From Cornus controversa (lineage: Eukaryota > Streptophyta > Magnoliopsida > Cornales > Cornaceae), in NCBI GenBank assembly GCA_026545225.1, contig CM048849.1, forward strand, positions 56,377,836 to 56,441,835: 64,000 nucleotides of DNA, written 5' to 3'. Below are positions 36,665-46,893 of the stretch, piece by piece. Position 1 is the stretch's first letter. Every line of letters starts with the position of its first letter. Made by a program: the position numbers and the translations under genes. The notes below the pieces were generated by a model that made no database searches, was not told the origin of the DNA, and was given only the letters and a program-made list of their open reading frames with translations.

Positions 36665-38203
36665 GGGTAAATTACACTGATCTCCCCTGAAGTTTGACCT
36701 AATTACACACAACATCAAACTAATGTATTTTCTTACACAAACCTCCCTTGTAGTTTGCTCTGTTATAACACCTACCTCCTTCTGTCTAAAATTTGGTGAG
36801 TGACGTCAGAAAACTTAGTTGCAATGACCAAAATACCCTTCAACATTTAAAATGACTTTATTAACCCTAAAATTCATGAAATCACAAAAAAAAAAAAAAA
36901 AAAAACATTTTTCTCTCTACCTACCACCACCACCATTTCTCTCTCTCTCTCTCTCTCTCCACCCATAACCACCCATCTTTCTGGTCCCTCTCTCCACCCA
37001 CCACCAACAACAACAAAAAAAAAAAAATCAAACAAGGCAATTGTATCAAAATCCAATCAGAAATAAACCCTAAATATCTTAAATTAATCAACCCAATGTA
37101 AACTGAAATCAAAACCCAAAAATTTAAATTAAAATCTGAAGAGAAACACGAAAATTGATTTGCAATCAAATTCAAATGATTATCCTCTGTCGTTTCAAAT
37201 TTATGTTATTCTTCTTCTTGAGCACGGTGCAACAACTCCAGAGAATGCACCACCGTCGGTTGCGGCGGAGGTTCTTTTACCTTCAGAACCACCGCTAGGT
37301 CTTGTGACTCTGGGTGACGGAAACAACCTCAACATTGATCCAGCATGAGCTTCACCTCCACATTCCATATAAATTAACAAACCTTTGCAAACACAAATTG
37401 GTCTTCAAATCCCCGTGTTACTTAAAAGCAATCCTGCAATTGGTCTTCAAATTCTACAAGTGGGTCTTCAAAGGAAGAAAACAAGTCTTCAAATTTATAT
37501 AGCATTAACTATAGGGATCTTTAATTCCTTGTCACTGCTCTTGAAATTTATATAAACCATCATAGATCCCCAACCATTTGTCCCTACTCGGTGCCGGCAA
37601 CAATAAATCATCGGGATCCACCAGCCAAACAACATTCCTATAGTTCCTCTCAAACCCCTAATCAAAATCCCCAAACTGAAATTTTAAATCGAATCACTTC
37701 CATGCCCGTTGATTGCCCTGCTTTCTCACGAAAACACTAAACCAAATCCCTTCACCGGAAAACCACATTTGTATGTCCACGTGGAGAGAGGATGAAATGG
37801 AGAGGGGAGAGAGAACCGAGAGAGGAAAAAGAGATAGGAGAGCCATGGTGGCGGGGCGATGGCGGCGACGGCGACGATGGGTGGAGAGAGATGCTGGGGG
37901 CGGCGGTGACAGTAGGTGGAGAGAGGATGAGGTGGTGGGCTGTAGGTGAAGAGAGGAAAGGGAAAAAAGGGAAGATGAAAAAAAAAAGGTATTTTTTTAT
38001 GTGGCTAAAATGGTAATCTCATATACTTGTATATTTGATCATTTTTTAACAATAAAATATAAGGGGTAAAACGGTAAAATCACCTTATTTTTAACGTCCG
38101 TTTCGCTAAGTCTGTTAGAGGGGAAGTTTGTGTAAAAAAATACATTAGTTTGATGTTATGTGTAATTAAACCAAACCTCAGGGGAGGTTAGTGTAATTTA
38201 CCC
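36665..38203. mobile_element. Mutator-like element (MULE), possibly carrying captured gene pieces
   Basis: The ends GGGTAAATTACACTGATC and the complement of GGGTAAATTACACTAACC start ~90-bp terminal inverted repeats. The flanks carry a perfect 9-bp duplication AAAACTCTT (36656-36664, 38204-38212), which is diagnostic of Mutator. The interior is GC-richer than the surroundings and has coding-like stretches: on the plus strand TTPENAPPSVAAEVLLPSEP (within 37160-37348); on the minus strand about 40 uninterrupted codons including NYRNVVWLVDPDDLLLPAPS (about 37535-37655). The minus stretch is preceded by an intron-like TTTGATTAG. No transposase is present. I cannot name the donor genes. Confidence 0.85.
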
Positions 38204-38212
38204 AAAACTCTT

Positions 38213-39359
38213 CATTATAATAATGCCAGAGTAAACATTAAATTCATATATAAATTATTTATTTACTAACTAAAATAGCATAAATGATCTATTTGCCTAC
38301 CGGTGAACTTTTCCGTACATCAAGTTATTTGAATTGACTTGTGTTTATGAAATTCAATACAAGTTAACTAGAGTCTCCAATGATGTAAAACAATGAATTT
38401 TTTTTTTTTTTTTGAATGGGGTAAAACAATGATATGCTGTACTGTAATGGTAGGAATTTTATTTATTTATTTATTTTGCGATAAGTAGTAAATAATACAA
38501 TTTTAGAAATTGATTTTATATACATATGTAATTATATATTTTAAGTTCTTTCATTCACTGTTGTTAGAATCCTGCTATTTGAAACAAATTGTAATATATA
38601 TCTAATATTGTTTGAAAATTGTAGTGTTGAGACGTCGTTTGAAATATATATTTAGAATTGTACAGTGCAGAATTGATTTATGGCAATAACAGGATGGTAG
38701 TCAATCAAATATGCTAGATTTTAAACTAAACTTTGTCAAAAATTTTAAAAAATATAACATGACTCAAATATTTTTTTTAAAATATCATAACAATGCTTTG
38801 TAATTTTTTTATAAAAATATTAACAATCCTTGTCAATTTCAATGTTTTTTAGATTTTAACAAATGACTTAGAAACAAAAAAACACACAATTATTTTGGCA
38901 ACAATTTGACCTACCAAACGTATTTTCAGTATTTTGATATCAAAATTTTCATAACACATTGACATTACCAAACATGTTATGCATTTTCTATTTTTGTAAA
39001 TCATAAAACACAATAATATTATCAAACACGTTGTCAATTAATATTCAAAATATTAATAAAACAAAACACATGTTATGTTATTTGTTAAAACAAAAATCAA
39101 TATCAAAACACCTATCATTCAAACAGACCCGATAGCTGCTTATATGGTCCCTTTAAACCGCATATAAATCCAATTTTTTGTTGAAGTGGGCCCACCTATT
39201 TTTGTTTTCTTTAATAAAGAGGATTCCATTCATATTTGGTCATTGAAAAAAAACGATAATAATAGAACAGGTCTATGTAGAATTTAAAAAGTTACGGCGG
39301 CACACCAGTCATGCACTCATGCATGCGTCAGGAGGAAAAGATTATCTCCACAATTGTAT
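38213..39359. other. Gene-free AT-rich DNA
   Basis: No gene or clear transposon boundary. Poly-T at about 38398-38413. Several ATATCAAAACA/TGTTTTGATAT-like inverted words between 38870 and 39120 suggest an old foldback element, unresolved. Confidence 0.35.
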
Positions 39360-40566
39360 TACTATTTTAACTTATATTTTCTCTAAGTTTTGACTTGTAC
39401 AGAGCAACAGACACAAATGACTTGGTAGAATTCTCCTCATACACAGACTCTCATGATATTATCACCGAATTCTACCAATACTAACTCTTTATATTATCTA
39501 CCACATCATTTATGATACAAATTCATGAAACAATTTTATGACGTTTAACATTTCTCTTTATTTTACACAAAGTAATTTAATTCGTGATATGAATCAAAAT
39601 ATAATAACGAAGTAAGTGTTATACAATAATTAATTATAAAAAAAAAAAGAAATGAAAGATAAAAGATCAATAAAGTTTGACTAGGGATGTTAACATATGT
39701 AACATGTGTCCCATAATCTCTCATGATTCTTTTTATCCCATGATTCTCTCTCTATCAGCTTTTTTTTTCTCTCTCTCTATATATATATATCCCCTTGTAC
39801 TGTAGATAAATATATTATTGTTGATGAACAAGATACAAGATGATGAACAGTGACTCTAATACCATGTTACAATTGAGAGGGAAAGAATGAATCTATTGTA
39901 TATATGTATTCATCAACTATAATATATTTATCTACGGTAGAAAACTGAGAACTAGTCGGGAGAGAATCATGGAATGGAGAGAATTATGAGAGAGATTATT
40001 GGACACATGTAACATATGTTAACATAATTAATGAAGATGCCATCATCAAGCATGAGATGGATGGATATGAATTTGCGGTAGGAAGGAAGCCAGGGTACAT
40101 GTGTACTCTCTTTATGCCATATAACTTAAAAGTCAAACTAAAACAATGGAGGCACACTGCTAGCTTGTCGGAGTAAGGTGTGAACCCTTTTGCTTCAGCG
40201 CGCGCAGCAGCAGAGTGGTTGGTCCCATCGGTTGAAGGTCAAAAAAAAAAAAAAAAAAACAAACGCGTTTGCTCTTTGGGTACATTTGGATTCTAGTCAG
40301 TCTAAAGAGTACATTTGGATTGTAGTCAGTCTGGAGAGGCCCGCGATTGATACACCACATACGGAGTAATGAACCCCCACTTATTTCCTCCTTTGCGACA
40401 AGACGAACCAGGTCATTATTGATAGATCAATTGCAAGTAAGAAAGGAAAAGAAATGTGTTTGTTACATTAGTCTGCCACTCAATAGTATCACTAGTCAGA
40501 AAGCCGAAAGCCGTCTTTTATGACTTGCGAGAGTGAGCAGGACCCAAATCTCCCTCCCTCTCAGTT
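39360..40566. repeat. Upstream part of the B/D segmental duplication
   Basis: From about 39360 (TTTTAACTTATATTTTCTC) the sequence matches 55288 onwards, through the WAKL B and D promoters and genes. Local differences: B has a MITE-like insertion near 39434-39550 (related to 53222-53394), and B carries a ~35-bp tandem repeat at about 40277-40340 (TACATTTGGATTCTAGTCAGTCT twice) where D has one unit. This marks B and D as the most recent WAKL duplicates. Confidence 0.85.
39688..40024. mobile_element. Head-to-head LTR-like inverted repeat (Copia-type TRIM fossil), copy upstream of WAKL B
   Basis: Both outer ends read TGTTAACATATGT inward on opposite strands, and the arms share CTGATTC/ATAATCTCTC words and the GTAGATAAATATATTAT block. 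On the minus strand the longer arm ends ...CTCTCAATTGTAACA and is followed by TGGTATTAGAGTC, which resembles the initiator tRNA-Met primer-binding site. The fossil thus looks like two LTR heads facing outwards with almost no interior. It is not intact. The same structure lies at 55501-55838, so it predates the B/D duplication. Confidence 0.6.
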
Positions 40567-40677
40567 ATAAATAGTGGAGTAGTGCGTTTTGTTGGTTGAG
40601 GTAGAACATTAATTAATTAAGGGCTTTGCTAGCTCATAAATTTTTTTGTTCCACATTTCTCTTCAATTAAAACATCA
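40566..40677 (+). promoter_or_regulatory. TATA box and leader of WAKL B
   Basis: TATAAATA at 40566-40573 lies ~104 bp before the ATG. The leader contains GTTGAGGTAGAACA and GGGCTTTGCTAGCTCAT, conserved in WAKL A, C and D. A reverse W-box core (GGTCAA, WRKY site TTGACC) lies ~330 bp upstream at about 40236 and is kept in D. Confidence 0.6.
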
Positions 40678-43449
40678 ATGGCGTCACTGCAAATATTTCA
40701 GCACTACAAGTCAGCAGTAGTAGTAGTATTGATCATCTTCCATTTACTATTACTACTGCTACCACTACTAGTAGTAGTAGTAAAGGCCGAAACAACATCA
40801 TCAGCAGCAGCCTCTATTAATGATGATTCTTATTCTATGGCGAAGTCCAATTGCCAAGAGAAATGCGGGAACATAATTGTTCCTTATCCATTTGGTATAG
40901 GAAAAGGATGTTACCGGAACAAGATGTTTGAAGTCACTTGCAATGGGTCAAATCTCTTCTATTGGAGAAGCAACCAAGTGTTTTCTATCTCGGCAGATGA
41001 TGTGAGTCTAATTAATGGTCCAGTGCAAGTGTTGCATATCTCGATGGATGATCATTATGTGCGTGTAAATGGTCCGGCTGTTGTTAATTGTCATGAAAAG
41101 ATATAGGCTGTTGTTAATTGTCATGTTGTTAATTAGGACGCTATTGGACTAACCACCCTTGTAAAATTGCTTTCATTGCTGAAAACAACTTCACACAATT
41201 CAGCAAATTCAACCTCTCTGGTATCACTCATGCCCGTGTCATTCCTAATGGTGTCCCACTAGTGGTTGACTGGGCAATTGGTAACAACATCTCTTGTGAT
41301 GAAGCTCGCACCACAAGAGGACATCAACACTATGCATGTGGCCCTAACACTGACTGCATAGACTTCAATCCTACTTACGGCAGCAAAGCATATCGTTGTC
41401 GTTGCTCACAAGGATACCAAGGCAACCCTTACCTCCCCAATGGATGCCAAGGTAACCACTAGTACTACTTTCTTTATATATATTTATATACCTGCATGTT
41501 GGTTTTGTCTGTTAACTAGCCTTCTGTTTTTTTTTTTTTTGCTTTATCTGGGGTTCTACTGCTTGTTGGACTTAATTATTATGAAAAAAAAGAAAAAAGA
41601 ATTGATTATCACTCGCAAAGTGGGGCTTTAACCCGGTTTTGAATCTATTTTTTTCTGGCTGGGCCTAATTGGTCTTCAAATGTACGCCAAAGGCATTCTG
41701 CTTAGCCATATGGGCTCCCTTGAGCTATAGCTACATCTCAGCCCAATTGTGATTTCTCATACGGTACATAATTTACATCTATACAAATTGCTTTAATTTT
41801 TCAGGAAAAAAATTAATTATTGGATTGAAAATTTATTACATCTCAAAAACTATCCTAATTCAGTAGTTAACCAAAAGTGTCTTTCTTGCTTTAAAATGCT
41901 CTCCAATTTTAACAGCTTAGTGCAGGCCTTATTTCATACGGAGTAGTTTTTTTTGTGTAACAAAACAAAATAGAAGTAATCTTTGAGAATCCTTTTGTTA
42001 TACCATTTACCATTTAAGATCTATGATCTTCAAATTTGAACAATTACATTTTTTTTATATTTCTTTTTGGCTCAAAAGATGTTGATGACTGCAAAGGTCC
42101 AAAAAAGGATATTTGCCCAAATGACGCTGTTTGCAACAACACAGAAGGTAGCTACTCATGTATTTGCCCAGCTGGTTACCACAGTATTCAAGGAAATGGA
42201 ATTGGATGCATACCATACCAAGGGAGACGATCATTAGTTGTAATGATTTCTTTAGGTACAATCTTTTGTTATTTTCTCTTACCCTCCTCAGTCCTCTCCA
42301 TGAAATTAATTGTTATTAACTTTTCTGCATATATATGCAGGCATGGGAATTGCGCTTGGTGTTTTGGTCTTGCTTGCTATTGGTTTATGGTTGCACCGTA
42401 AATTTGAGAAGAGAAGGAAGAACAAAATCAAACAGCAGTTCTTTAAGAGAAACGGAGGGTTGCTATTACAACAACAGATCACTTCAAGTAACCAAAGTGT
42501 AGTGAAAACAAAACTCTTTATAGCAGAAGAGTTGGAGAAGGCCACAGACAATTTTAACGAAAGCCGAGTCATTGGCAAAGGAGGCCTTGGTATAGTTTAC
42601 AAAGGAATGTTATCAGATGGAAGTATAGTGGCGGTTAAGAAGTCTAACATAGTTGATGAAAATCAAGTTGGTCAGTTTATTAATGAAGTTATTATTCTCT
42701 CTCACATAAATCACAGAAACATTGTGAAATTGTTAGGTTGTTGCCTAGAGACTCAAGTTCCAATACTAGTGTATGAACATTTCTCGAATGGCACCCTCTC
42801 TAGCCATCTTCACGATGAAGGCTATGTTTCGATGTCTTGGAACAATCGCTTGAGAGTTGCTGCGGAATGTGCAGGAGCACTTGCCTATTTACACTCATGT
42901 GCTTCTACAGCTATCATTCACAGGGACATAAAGTCTAACAATATACTATTGGATGAAAATTACAGGGCTGTAGTGTCTGACTTTGGACTTTCAAGGTTTG
43001 TACCCCTTAACATGACTCATTGGACGACATTGGTCGGGGGCACATTTGGTTACTTTGACCCTGAGTACTTTCGATCAGGGCAACTTACAGATAAAAGTGA
43101 TGTTTATGCGTTTGGCGTAGTTCTTGCTGAACTTTTAACAGGAAAAAAAGCTGTCTCTTCTAATAGATCTTATAAAAGTCTTGCACTTCATTTTCGATCA
43201 TCAATGAAACAAAATAGTTTGTTTAAAGTTCTAGACACAGTAGTTGTCAATGAAGGCCAAGACGAGGAGATTCATGTTGTTGCTACCCTTGCAAAGAGAT
43301 GCCTAAAATTGAATTCAAAGAAAAGGCCAAGTATGAAAGAAGTGGCAGCGGAATTGGACCAATTGAGAAGGATACAAGAGAACAACCGCTACTCGGTGAG
43401 TGAAAGGTCCTTCTCTTGCACAATTGATGCAGTTGAAAGAGAAAGTTAA
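40678..43449 (+). pseudogene. WAKL B: receptor-like kinase gene with a damaged ectodomain exon
   Basis: Sister of WAKL D. Exon 1 (40678-41451) starts normally (signal peptide; CQEKCGNIIVPYPFGIG) but a net 283 bp are missing relative to D. The gap at 41096-41135 is filled by local copies of nearby bases, the frame meets a stop at 41104-41106, and the rest of the exon continues in another frame. This removes most of the WAK cysteine region. Exon 2 (42079-42255; DVDDC in place of DVDEC) and exon 3 (42341-43449) remain fully open: TM, GKGGLGIVYKG, VAVKK, HRDIKSNN, DFGLSR, DPEYF all present. A full receptor cannot be made from the genomic frame. A transcript from downstream starts could encode a TM-kinase only. 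The clean kinase frame implies the damage is young. Confidence 0.88.
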
Positions 43450-43590
43450 TAAAATGAAATTTTTTTTTTTTTTTATAGTCAAATTCCAAGCTACTATTTG
43501 ATGTAACGAAGTTTCTTTCGTTTTTCTTCTTCTTTTTTTTGGTTTGAATAACTGCGATGACTGGCTATCAACTTTGTTCATTGTGTAGTT

Positions 43591-43736
43591 CAATAGGCCT
43601 TTTTTCTTTCTTTATATTTTCCAGTTGCTTTCATTCCTGGACCACAAGAGATTAATAAAGTAAATGGTTATATACCATTTAACTCTCATAATTGCGTCAA
43701 TATATTCCACATTATTTGTGGCAATTCCAAACTAAT
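43591..43736. repeat. 146-bp host direct repeat, left copy, bracketing an LTR element
   Basis: Runs from CAATAGGCC to CCAAACTAAT. The same 146 bp recur at 46070-46215 with two substitutions. The pair brackets the element at 43735-46069 exactly: the right copy begins at the base after the 3' LTR, and the left copy ends at the outer edge of the 5' LTR, where host and element share the bases AAT. In WAKL D the homologous flank is present once and uninterrupted (59573 onward). Confidence 0.9.
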
Positions 43737-46069
43737 ATTTTATTTCTTTTAGTTTTTCCTTTCAGAGGTAGGTTAGTCGTTGTTAGGGCCTATATATAGG
43801 CTTTTACGGATGTAATTTGATTTACATGCTTTACGACTGAATAACAGAAAACTTCTCCAAAATTCACATGGTATCAGAGCAGGTTTGATTTTGGCCCTAA
43901 GAGTTTAGGGTTTAAACCCTAAACCCTAAAAGAAAATCAAAAATTCGAAAAGAAAATCGCAGATTCTTCTTGAACCTGATTGCAAATTGCAGCGCATCTT
44001 TGTTCTACAATAATTGCAAGATCGCAGGCATAATCACAGTATCGCAACTCTTTGCTTCTTTTGTTTGTCTTCTCAACTACCGGAGAGGCAGGGGCGATAG
44101 CAGCACCACCTGCCGGAGTAGTAACCGCCGCTGCAGCAGTACTGCCTCCACCAGAGCCAACGTTCATGATGAGATCTTCAATATTCCTCTTCTCCAACAG
44201 CTTAGCAAAGAGACTCGGCCAATACGACTCTACTTTCACGTTTATTGCTTTTACCAATGTAACAATCTTCTCCGCCGTGATTTCGATGTCATCATCGTGA
44301 AGGACCAGTTTGTAAGATGTAGAGCCAGTCCCTGTTCGTCCATGCCATTGCAGTCACTATTTCTCTTCGCCATTGCAATCGCAGTCTTGTCCTTAATTAT
44401 AGCAGTGTTCGACATCTCGACTCTCACAAATTATTCACAATTGATCCTCAGTTTCGAAATTTATTTGCAATAAGTTCACAATTAGTTAACATTTGTTTGC
44501 TAGCTCCCCTGTTTGTCACATCTTAGTTTAAACCTAGGTGTTGGTAACAATCTGTTTGCAAGTTCACAATTCAACATAATCACACAAACCCTAAGTTCAT
44601 CGCAGCCTAGTCATCTTTCTTCTCCTTTGTTCAAATCACACATCTACCTCAGCTTTTCTGCCAATCCTAATTTGAAACTGCAATTGCATTGTGATGTCAT
44701 CACAATCCCTTGTGTTCGCAACTTCTCTCTCTGTGTTCACAACAACTTTCTCTCTCTGTTCGCAACATTGTTTGCATCAAATCGCATTGCAATCGATTGT
44801 ATCACATCATCTTCTCTTCTCTCTCATCTCTGTTTGACTTTGCATCACCAATTTCTGTTCGCTCAATGTTTCTATTGGATTCTCTCTTCTTCAATTTCTT
44901 TTAGCCCTAATTGCATTGTTCCTGGCAGCTTGAAGTTCATTACACCCTATCGCAATCGCATCTCAGTTTGTGTTTGTTTGCAAAATTACTACATTACAGC
45001 GATTTCTCCCTCTATATTCTCTTTGCATTACTGCAACCCTTGTTCTCTTACTTTGACGATTCGTAATTGCCTCTTCTCCAGTGATTTCTTTTGCAACAGG
45101 ATTTTTCAGTTTTGGGTTCTTTGCATAAGAGAAGAACGGAAGTGTCACATTTCAATTTTCTTTGGCTTCTTGCAAAGACAACATCAAGATGAAATTGCAA
45201 TTTGTTTGCATATATATTTGCAAAATTTGCAGCAAAATCGACTTTGCATCATTTTTCTGATCTTGGTTTATTGGTTCGCATCACATTGGGGAATTGTAAT
45301 TGTTTGAAATTGCATCAAGTCACAATTGTGTCAATTTTCTGTTAGTAATCAGTTAGCATTCACACCTTTTTGCAGCATCTTAACTAGCAGCCTTGCCCAA
45401 TTGATTGTTTCTCTGTTTGAACAACAATCTTGCTGATTCTTTCTATTCCCACAAAGCATCGTTAATTTTGCATCTTCTTCAACCGTGACGCATTGTTTGC
45501 ATCCGGACTTTCCATTTTTTGAATCTCTTAGCATTGATTGCAACAACTCATCGCAACCCATCGACATCATCACACCACGTTTCTTTTCTCTTTTCATTTC
45601 TCAAATTGCAGAAACATTTATGATAGCAGCAACAACTTGTTTGCATCGCATTGCTTCTTCTTCTTCTTCTTCTTTTGTTCAAATTGCATCGCAAAAGCAA
45701 AAATTACAACAGCATCATCGGTCTCACTTCTCTTCTCTCATTTCACAGCATCGTCTCTACTCAGTTTGCATAGCAGTACTAGCTGTTTTGGCAATTTCTT
45801 CTATAGTAACTTGGCACTATTTCTTTATCATATGTATCTTCTACGCAATTCAATTATCCGTTTTCGTTTTCTTTCTTGACAAACTCTCGATGCTTCTCAT
45901 TGTCACATCGTGAGTTTGAGGGAAGGTGTCAGAGAATATTTTATTTCTTTTAGTTTTTCCTTTCAGAGGTAGGTTAGTCTTTGTTAGGGCCTATATATAG
46001 GCTTTTACGGATGTAATTTGATTTACATGCTTTACAACTGAATAACAGAAAACTTCTCCAAAATTCACA
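43735..46069 (+). mobile_element. Non-autonomous LTR retrotransposon (TRIM/LARD-like, Copia-type priming), 2.3 kb
   Basis: LTRs 43735-43868 and 45927-46069 (~134-143 bp, two differences in the shared part). A primer-binding site TGGTATCAGAGC follows the 5' LTR directly (43869-43880; initiator tRNA-Met), and a purine-rich tract GAGTTTGAGGGAAGG precedes the 3' LTR. The LTR has a TATATATAGG core. The 2-kb interior encodes no recognisable gag or pol; it is rich in TGCAATCGC-like words and holds an antisense piece of a ribosomal P1 gene. The structure looks complete for a non-autonomous element. Two LTR differences suggest an insertion of very roughly a million years or less. Target-side repeats are abnormally long (146 bp). 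Confidence 0.9.
44060..44326 (-). pseudogene. Captured fragment of a cytosolic 60S acidic ribosomal protein P1 gene
   Basis: Read on the minus strand, the frame gives [19 protein letters not shown], then [17 protein letters not shown] and [11 protein letters not shown], followed by an Ala/Pro-rich hinge ([19 protein letters not shown]) and a charged [11 protein letters not shown]. This is the order and spacing of ribosomal stalk protein P1 (RPP1): N-terminal dimerisation helices, then Ala-rich hinge. The first ~10 residues and the acidic SDDDMGFGLFD-type tail are absent. It runs antisense to the LTR element that carries it and shows no intron in the ~265 bp. Inference: host transcript capture by the retroelement. 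Confidence 0.85.
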
Positions 46070-46215
46070 CAATAGGCCTTTTTTCTTTCTTTATATTTTC
46101 TAGTTGCTTTCATTCCTGGACCACAAGAGATTAATAAAGTAAATGGTTATATACCATTTAACTCTCATAATTGCGTCAATATATTCCACATTACTTGTGG
46201 CAATTCCAAACTAAT
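46070..46215. repeat. 146-bp host direct repeat, right copy
   Basis: Partner of 43591-43736. The sequence then continues as ordinary WAKL 3' flank (TTTCAACCTATGAG...), as in the flank of WAKL D. CAATA at its start is the expected 5-bp target site. Confidence 0.9.
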
Positions 46216-46324
46216 TTCAACCTATGAGTCTATGACTGATCGATCAAAGCATATCAATTTGTATAAATTAATTAGTACAAAACTAGAAACGGAATCCTAG
46301 TGCAGTAAAGTAATAAAATTAACT

Positions 46325-46359
<35 letters not shown>

Positions 46360-46893
46360 AAGTTTTGATTGAAGTAAAAATTTGAAATTTAGTTTTAGTA
46401 GAAGTAAATTTGGGTAATTGATCAGTTTTAGTTACCTTGTGAGAGAGATGTGATGATTCATTGATAGACAAATAAAAGATGGACTAGTGGCCGTAACAGA
46501 AACAATGGGGTAATGTGTGAATCCATTTGCCATCGATCAGTTGAAGGTAAAAAAAAATAGGCATTTTTTCTTTCGGTACATTGGAATTCTATTCTAGTCT
46601 GCGGACACACAGACTTTCACCGTGCATGATACACGGAGTAATGATGAGGAAGGAAGAAGATAACTTTTCATAGAGTCAAGCAAGAAAGGAGAAGAAAGGT
46701 CTTTAGTTACAGTAGTCTGCCATCTTTTATGACCCAAATCAAGTATATATACACACACACATGTATATCCCTACATCCCTAGCCTCTCAGTTCTAAATAT
46801 ATAGTATTTCGTTTTGTTGGTTGAGGTAGAACATTAATTAAGGGCTTGCTAGCTCATTAATTAATTTGTTCCATCTCTTCAAGTCAAAAATCA
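46216..46893 (+). promoter_or_regulatory. 5' flank of WAKL C with TATA-like box and conserved leader
   Basis: (AT)n at about 46330-46357. From about 46440 the sequence is a diverged homologue of the B/D promoter. A TATA-like TAAATATATA lies at 46794-46803, and GTTGAGGTAGAACATTAATTAA with GCTTGCTAGCTCATT follow. The GGTCAA W-box core kept in B and D reads GGTAAA here. Confidence 0.5.

Noticed and set aside
41262-41462. Separate small EGF-like gene downstream in WAKL B
   Set aside because: It is simply the frame-shifted remainder of exon 1 of WAKL B, ending at the same splice donor as in D.
44513-45307. 264-codon open frame inside the LTR element
   Set aside because: Low-complexity, Ser/Leu/Cys-rich, no retroelement or host domain recognised. 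Probably chance in a T/C-rich interior.
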